NCBI GenBank assembly: GCA_023411445.1
Contig: JAEYOT010000757.1
Coordinates: forward strand, 1-5,496
Reading direction: 5' to 3'
DNA length: 5,496 nt
From: Pseudomonadota bacterium
GTDB lineage: Bacteria; Myxococcota_A; Polyangia; Polyangiales; Polyangiaceae
Part shown: positions 1 through 5,496 of the stretch, one piece after another
Layout of the letters: every line of letters starts with the position of its first letter
Position numbering within the stretch: position 1 is the first letter of the stretch
Position numbers and translations under genes: made by a program
Notes under the pieces: generated by a model
The model's database searches: none
What the model was told of the DNA's origin: nothing
The model's input: the letters and a program-made list of their open reading frames with translations, nothing else

Positions 1-2768
<2,768 letters not shown>

Positions 2769-3086
2769 GAGATTTGGCCCGGAACGTAGTCGCATCCCCC
2801 GCGATGTGCATGCCTTGTGAGATAAATATTCGTAATAATTGTGAAATTCATCTTGTTGGCGCCTCGTGCCATCCCCGGGACCGCCGGCTGCAGCCCGAGG
2901 TGGAGCAGCGCCTACCGAGCAGAGGCGCGACGTGGCTCACGCGCAGCCAGGGCGAGCGGGTTGGGAGATCTCCGAGCGACTGATGGCGGAACCGGCGACG
3001 GGGCTCTGCGATTCCTGACGGCGAGCGTCCGCGCTCCGTTGTCGCGAGCGAGCCTCGAACGAGCTGACGGCGCCGGCGAAGTGGCG
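2769..3086. other. 318-bp non-coding gap between the thioesterase stop and the secA start
   Basis: No convincing gene lies here. Open frames on both strands translate to arginine- or serine-rich, low-information peptides with no recognisable family. The secA-proximal end (about 2819-2856) is AT-rich and probably holds the promoter. The remainder, about 2860-3086, is GC-rich. It contains a 10-bp perfect palindrome GGAGATCTCC at 2964-2973 and, read on the minus strand, a weak 5-bp stem (GAGCG, loop CGGA, CGCTC) near 3021-3036. No stem followed by a T-run is visible for ending the thioesterase transcript, so termination may be Rho-dependent or the transcript may read through into secA. No tRNA-like or other structured RNA was recognised. 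Confidence 0.6.
2819..2856 (-). promoter_or_regulatory. AT-rich probable promoter region of secA
   Basis: About three quarters of these 38 bases are A or T, in a window that is otherwise strongly GC-rich. The block lies about 50-90 bases upstream of the secA ATG, which is where a promoter is expected. On the minus strand it contains weak -10-like hexamers (AATATT at 2830-2825, AATTAT nearby) and a TTCACA at 2845-2840. I could not pair these into a -35/-10 set with normal 16-18 bp spacing. The promoter call therefore rests on composition and position. An UP-element or a site for a non-housekeeping sigma factor would look similar. Confidence 0.4.
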
Positions 3087-3094
3087 CTAGCGCC
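3083..3094. repeat. 12-bp perfect palindrome over the thioesterase stop codon
   Basis: GGCGCTAGCGCC reads the same on both strands and contains the TAG stop of the minus-strand thioesterase at 3089-3087. It has no loop and no following T-run, so it is a poor intrinsic terminator. It could be a protein-binding site, or chance in GC-rich DNA. Confidence 0.4.
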
Positions 3095-3554
3095 CGGTGC
3101 GGCGGCGCTGACGCGCTTCGCCCTCGGCGGCTAGGCGACGGTCCTCCTCCGTCTCGAGCAGGAGCGGCACGGCGGGAGCGGGGCGGCCGTCGGCGCCGAG
3201 CGACACGTAGACGACGTACGCGGAGTTGGTGTGCGTGACCTCGCGCGTGAGCAGGTTCTCCGCGTGCACGTGCACCTGCACTTCGATCGAGCTGCGACCG
3301 ACGTAGGTGACGCGCGCCGAGCACACCATCAGCTGCCCGACGTGCACGGGCTGCTTGAAGGTCATGGAGTCGATGGCGATCGTCACGCACGGCTTCTGTG
3401 CGTGTCGCATCGCGACGATGGCGCCCGCTTCGTCCACCATCTTCATGATCACGCCGCCGTGCACGTTGCCGAGCGCGTTCGCGTGCTCCGGCAACATCAA
3501 CATGTTGAGTGAGATCTCCGAGACCCTGGCGCTCTGCGCGGCGTCGCTCGTCAT
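3087..3554 (-). CDS. Acyl-CoA thioesterase, single hotdog domain (YciA/BFIT-like)
   Basis: This 155-residue protein belongs to the hotdog-fold thioesterases that hydrolyse acyl-CoA to free acid and CoA in the cytosol. The signature is at residues 26-44: Asn26 and Gly29 before VHGGVIMKMVDEAGA, with the Gly33-Gly34 pair at the central helix and Asp41 at the position of the family's catalytic acid. Downstream are the expected strand segments: TIAIDSMTFKQPVHVGQ at about 58-74, then SARVTYVGRSSIEVQVHVHAEN and THTNSAYVVYVSL. A basic tail (RRLAAEGEARQRRR) ends the protein, as is common in this group. One hotdog domain means it probably works as an oligomer. Its chain-length preference cannot be read from sequence. 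It starts at the ATG at 3554. An ATG eight bases upstream opens only a three-codon frame whose TGA overlaps this start. No clear Shine-Dalgarno is present. It is transcribed towards secA but 318 bp away, and diverges from rseP, so it is probably its own unit. Confidence 0.93.
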   Translation of the reverse strand: MTSDAAQSARVSEISLNMLMLPEHANALGNVHGGVIMKMVDEAGAIVAMRHAQKPCVTIAIDSMTFKQPVHVGQLMVCSARVTYVGRSSIEVQVHVHAENLLTREVTHTNSAYVVYVSLGADGRPAPAVPLLLETEEDRRLAAEGEARQRRRTGR

Positions 3555-3675
3555 GTACGCATGGTACGCCCGTGGGCGGGGTTTTGACGCGGGTTAGCGC
3601 GCCGTTTTGCCACGGTCTGCTCCGGTGCTACCGTCCGGCCCGAGCGAGCCCGGCCCCACTACCCGCGCTCCGTGC
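3555..3675. promoter_or_regulatory. Divergent intergenic region serving the thioesterase gene and rseP
   Basis: These 121 bases separate two outward-facing genes, so promoters for both should lie here or just inside. For rseP the best candidate I see is TTGCCA at 3607-3612 (one mismatch to TTGACA), a 16-bp spacer, and TACCGT at 3629-3634, within a TGCTACCGT stretch plausible as a -10 in high-GC bacteria. A second -35-like TTGACG at 3584-3589 has no matching -10. A short inverted repeat, CGCCC-GT-GGGCG at 3567-3578, lies just upstream of the thioesterase start and could be an operator. All element assignments are tentative; only the divergent arrangement is firm. Confidence 0.4.
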
Positions 3676-5370
3676 ATGGATCTCCTCTACCCCGTCATCC
3701 TCGTCAGCTCGCTGATCTTCGTTCACGAGCTGGGACATTTCCTGTTCGCCAAGGCGTTCGGGGTCAAGGTGCTCACGTTCAGCCTCGGCTTCGGGCCCAA
3801 GGTGCTCAAGCTGCGCGGCCGCGAGACCGAGTACTGCATCTCGCTGCTCCCGCTCGGCGGCTACGTGAAGATGCTGGAGGCGTCGAAGACGGACGTGGTG
3901 CTGCCTGAGGATCGCAAGCGCACGTTCGAGTCGCTGCCGGTCTTCAAGCGCATCTTGATCGTGTTGGCGGGGCCAGCCATGAACCTGGTCTTCCCGGTGC
4001 TGCTGTACTTCGGCGTGTTCGTCGGCAGTGGCCCGCTCTTGCCGCCGACGATCGGCATCGTGCTGCCGGATCACCCAGCGGACGGCAAGCTGCGGCCTGG
4101 CGATCGCATCATGGCCATCGACGGCAAGGAGGTGGCCACCTTCGACGAGGTGAAGCGCATCGTCGGCAGTAACCCAGCCAAGACGCTGAAGTTCACCGTC
4201 TTCCGCGACAACCGTCACGTGGACGTGGAGGTCACCACCGAAGAGTCGATGGAAAACGGGGAGCTTGACGCCAAATGGCGGGACCTCGACATCTCGCAGC
4301 GCCTCGGCACCGTCGGCATCCGACCGAGCGCTCCGGCCGCCGTGATCGGCGTCGCCAACCCGGAGTCACCCGCGTACCGCGCCGGCCTGCGCACGTTCGA
4401 CATGATCACCAACGTGGGCGGCATGCCGGTCCGGCGCTTCATGGACCTGACCAGCGCGCTGTCGGAGAACGCCGGCGAGACGCTGCCCGTCACGTACCTG
4501 CGCCCGGTGCCGATCCCGAACGCGCTAGGTGGGCTGGCGGACATGGCCGTGTTCGAGTCCGGCGTGGTGGCGCTGACGCCCGATCCTGCCGGCAGCACGC
4601 TGTTCGAGCGCACCGGCATCGAGCTCTCGGATCTGTTCTTGGCGATCGTGCCGCCGGACTCCTACCTGCACAAAGCAGGTCTCCGCCCCGGCGACAAGAT
4701 CTTGAAGCTGGATGGTGTCAGCGTGCCCGCTTGGTCGGCGTTCCGTGAGCGCGTGCGCGCCGCTCCGGACAAGGAGCATCGCGTGGACTACCAGTCCGCG
4801 CGCGACGGGCGCGAGCGCAGCGGCAAGTTCCAGATCCGCCGTGAAGACTACATCGATCAGCAGGGGCAGGCGGTCTCGCGTTACGTCATCCCGCGCCACC
4901 ACTGGGTTCCGGTCGCTCCGGACGACTTGGTGGAGCACCCCACGCCAATCCGCTACGCCTTCCAGAAGGCAGTAGAGGAGACGATCTCGGTCACGCGCTT
5001 CACGCTCGTGTGCATCGTGCGTCTGCTCCAAGGGCGCCTGAGCTTGGACTCGCTGTCCGGACCGATGACGATCTTCCAGATCGCGGGCGAGGAGGGGCGC
5101 AAGGGCACGGACAATTTCGTGTGGGTGATGGCGCTGCTCAGCATCAACCTGGGCCTGCTCAACCTGCTACCGATCCCGGTCTTGGATGGCGGGCACCTGA
5201 TGTTTTTCGCGATCGAGGGCATGCTCAGAAAGCCGCTGCCGCTCCGCGTGCGCGAGGTGGCTCACATCGTGGGCATGGCCATCCTGATCGGCTTGATGGC
5301 CATCGCCTTCCGCAACGACGTGCAGCGCCGTGACGTGATCCGGTCCCAGAGCGGAGCGAGCCCTGGCTGA
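3676..5370 (+). CDS. rseP: Site-2-type intramembrane zinc metalloprotease RseP with three PDZ-like modules
   Basis: The product is a 564-residue inner-membrane protease of the RseP/RasP S2P family, which cleaves transmembrane substrates such as anti-sigma factors and leftover signal peptides. The first membrane segment (about 3-24) carries the zinc motif HELGH with His17, Glu18 and His21. LPLGGYVKML near 57-66 matches the family's membrane-reentrant beta-loop. A second membrane segment spans about 95-117 (LAGPAMNLVFPV). Three PDZ-like modules follow at about 124-188 (KLRPGD), 222-300 (YRAGLRTFD) and 318-390 (HKAGLRPGD). The conserved LSGPMTIFQIAGEEG and a third membrane segment lead into NLLPIPVLDGGH, with Asp504 as the third zinc ligand. 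The last membrane helix, about 529-545, ends in FRNDVQR. E. coli RseP has about 450 residues and two PDZ domains, so the extra length is explained by the added module. The ATG at 3676 puts HExxH at the usual distance from the N-terminus; a TTG start at 3607 would add 23 proline-rich residues. All catalytic residues are present. The usual dxr neighbour is absent upstream. Confidence 0.97.
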   Translation: MDLLYPVILVSSLIFVHELGHFLFAKAFGVKVLTFSLGFGPKVLKLRGRETEYCISLLPLGGYVKMLEASKTDVVLPEDRKRTFESLPVFKRILIVLAGPAMNLVFPVLLYFGVFVGSGPLLPPTIGIVLPDHPADGKLRPGDRIMAIDGKEVATFDEVKRIVGSNPAKTLKFTVFRDNRHVDVEVTTEESMENGELDAKWRDLDISQRLGTVGIRPSAPAAVIGVANPESPAYRAGLRTFDMITNVGGMPVRRFMDLTSALSENAGETLPVTYLRPVPIPNALGGLADMAVFESGVVALTPDPAGSTLFERTGIELSDLFLAIVPPDSYLHKAGLRPGDKILKLDGVSVPAWSAFRERVRAAPDKEHRVDYQSARDGRERSGKFQIRREDYIDQQGQAVSRYVIPRHHWVPVAPDDLVEHPTPIRYAFQKAVEETISVTRFTLVCIVRLLQGRLSLDSLSGPMTIFQIAGEEGRKGTDNFVWVMALLSINLGLLNLLPIPVLDGGHLMFFAIEGMLRKPLPLRVREVAHIVGMAILIGLMAIAFRNDVQRRDVIRSQSGASPG

Positions 5371-5380
5371 CGCGCCCGCA

Positions 5381-5496
5381 GTGCCCAACGCCCGACAGAT
5401 CGCCGCTCGTGTGGTGCGTCGCGTGCTGGAGGACGAGGCGTTCGTCGCCGCCGCGTTGGACGCCGAGCTGCGCCGTCACCCGCAGCTCGACCAGCG
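5381..5496 (+). CDS. rsmB: Probable 16S rRNA (cytosine-C5) methyltransferase RsmB, N-terminal fragment
   Basis: Only the first 38 codons are in the window. RsmB methylates C967 of 16S rRNA using S-adenosylmethionine. Its N-terminal domain has the NusB fold, and the visible pattern fits: an NARQIAARVVRRVLEDEAF helix, then AALDAELRRHPQLDQ. This resembles the family's usual 'R-x-x-A-x-x-V-L-x-x-V' opening and the 'ALDAALRR' stretch before the LDxRDR motif. The catalytic cysteines and SAM-binding motifs would lie beyond the edge, so the assignment rests on a short match. A stand-alone NusB is the main alternative, but ALDAELRR favours RsmB. The GTG at 5381 is the only ATG or GTG start in this frame after the in-frame stop at 5336. 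It lies 10 bp beyond the rseP stop, which suggests co-transcription with rseP. No clear Shine-Dalgarno is visible at normal spacing. Confidence 0.65.
   Translation, partial: MPNARQIAARVVRRVLEDEAFVAAALDAELRRHPQLDQ

Noticed and set aside
3021..3036. Possible terminator hairpin downstream of the thioesterase
   Set aside because: The stem is only 5 bp and no T-run follows on the minus strand, so an intrinsic terminator cannot be supported.
2980..3072. Three near-copies of CTGACGGCG (2980, 3015, 3064) as a possible direct repeat
   Set aside because: The copies are 9 bases long, one is imperfect, and spacing is irregular (35 and 49 bases). Such words are expected by chance in this composition.
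2848..3390. Minus-strand 180-codon frame covering the gap and part of the thioesterase
   Set aside because: It is an arginine-rich translation in the wrong frame across the conserved hotdog sequence. There is no support for a separate gene or an extended protein.
3607..3675. N-terminal extension of RseP from a TTG at 3607
   Set aside because: The added 23 residues are proline-rich and unlike the family. The ATG at 3676 places HExxH at residues 17-21, as in known RseP proteins, and the extension overlaps the likely promoter.

Overview
The window is high-GC bacterial chromosome carrying conserved housekeeping genes for protein export, envelope proteolysis, thioester metabolism and rRNA modification. 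Strong G/C preference at third codon positions, the SecA and RseP sequence types and the gene order suggest a high-GC member of the former Deltaproteobacteria, possibly Myxococcota. That assignment is inferred from sequence style, not from a phylogenetic marker search.

Layout. On the minus strand, secA fills positions 1-2768. It starts at 2768 and runs off the left edge, so its extreme C-terminus is missing. Upstream of it is a 318-bp non-coding gap (2769-3086) with a sharply AT-rich block that probably contains the secA promoter. Next, also on the minus strand, is a small hotdog-fold acyl-CoA thioesterase (3087-3554). A 121-bp divergent gap (3555-3675) separates it from plus-strand rseP, a site-2-type intramembrane metalloprotease (3676-5370). 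Ten bases after the rseP stop, a second plus-strand frame begins at 5381 and runs off the right edge. Its N-terminus looks like RsmB, the 16S rRNA m5C methyltransferase.

How the genes relate. SecA drives export through SecYEG. RseP cuts membrane-embedded peptides, classically anti-sigma factors and signal-peptide remnants. Both therefore serve the cell envelope, but they lie in opposite orientation and are not one operon. The rseP-rsmB pair is close enough to be co-transcribed. The thioesterase may be a single-gene unit.

I see no mobile element, CRISPR array, RNA gene or new multi-gene system. The notable points are architectural: a roughly 110-residue insertion in the C-terminal half of SecA, three PDZ-like modules in RseP where the E. 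coli protein has two, a proline in place of a conserved glutamine in SecA helicase motif VI, and no recognisable Shine-Dalgarno sequence before any of the four starts. Long open frames on the plus strand across secA are composition-driven antisense shadows.
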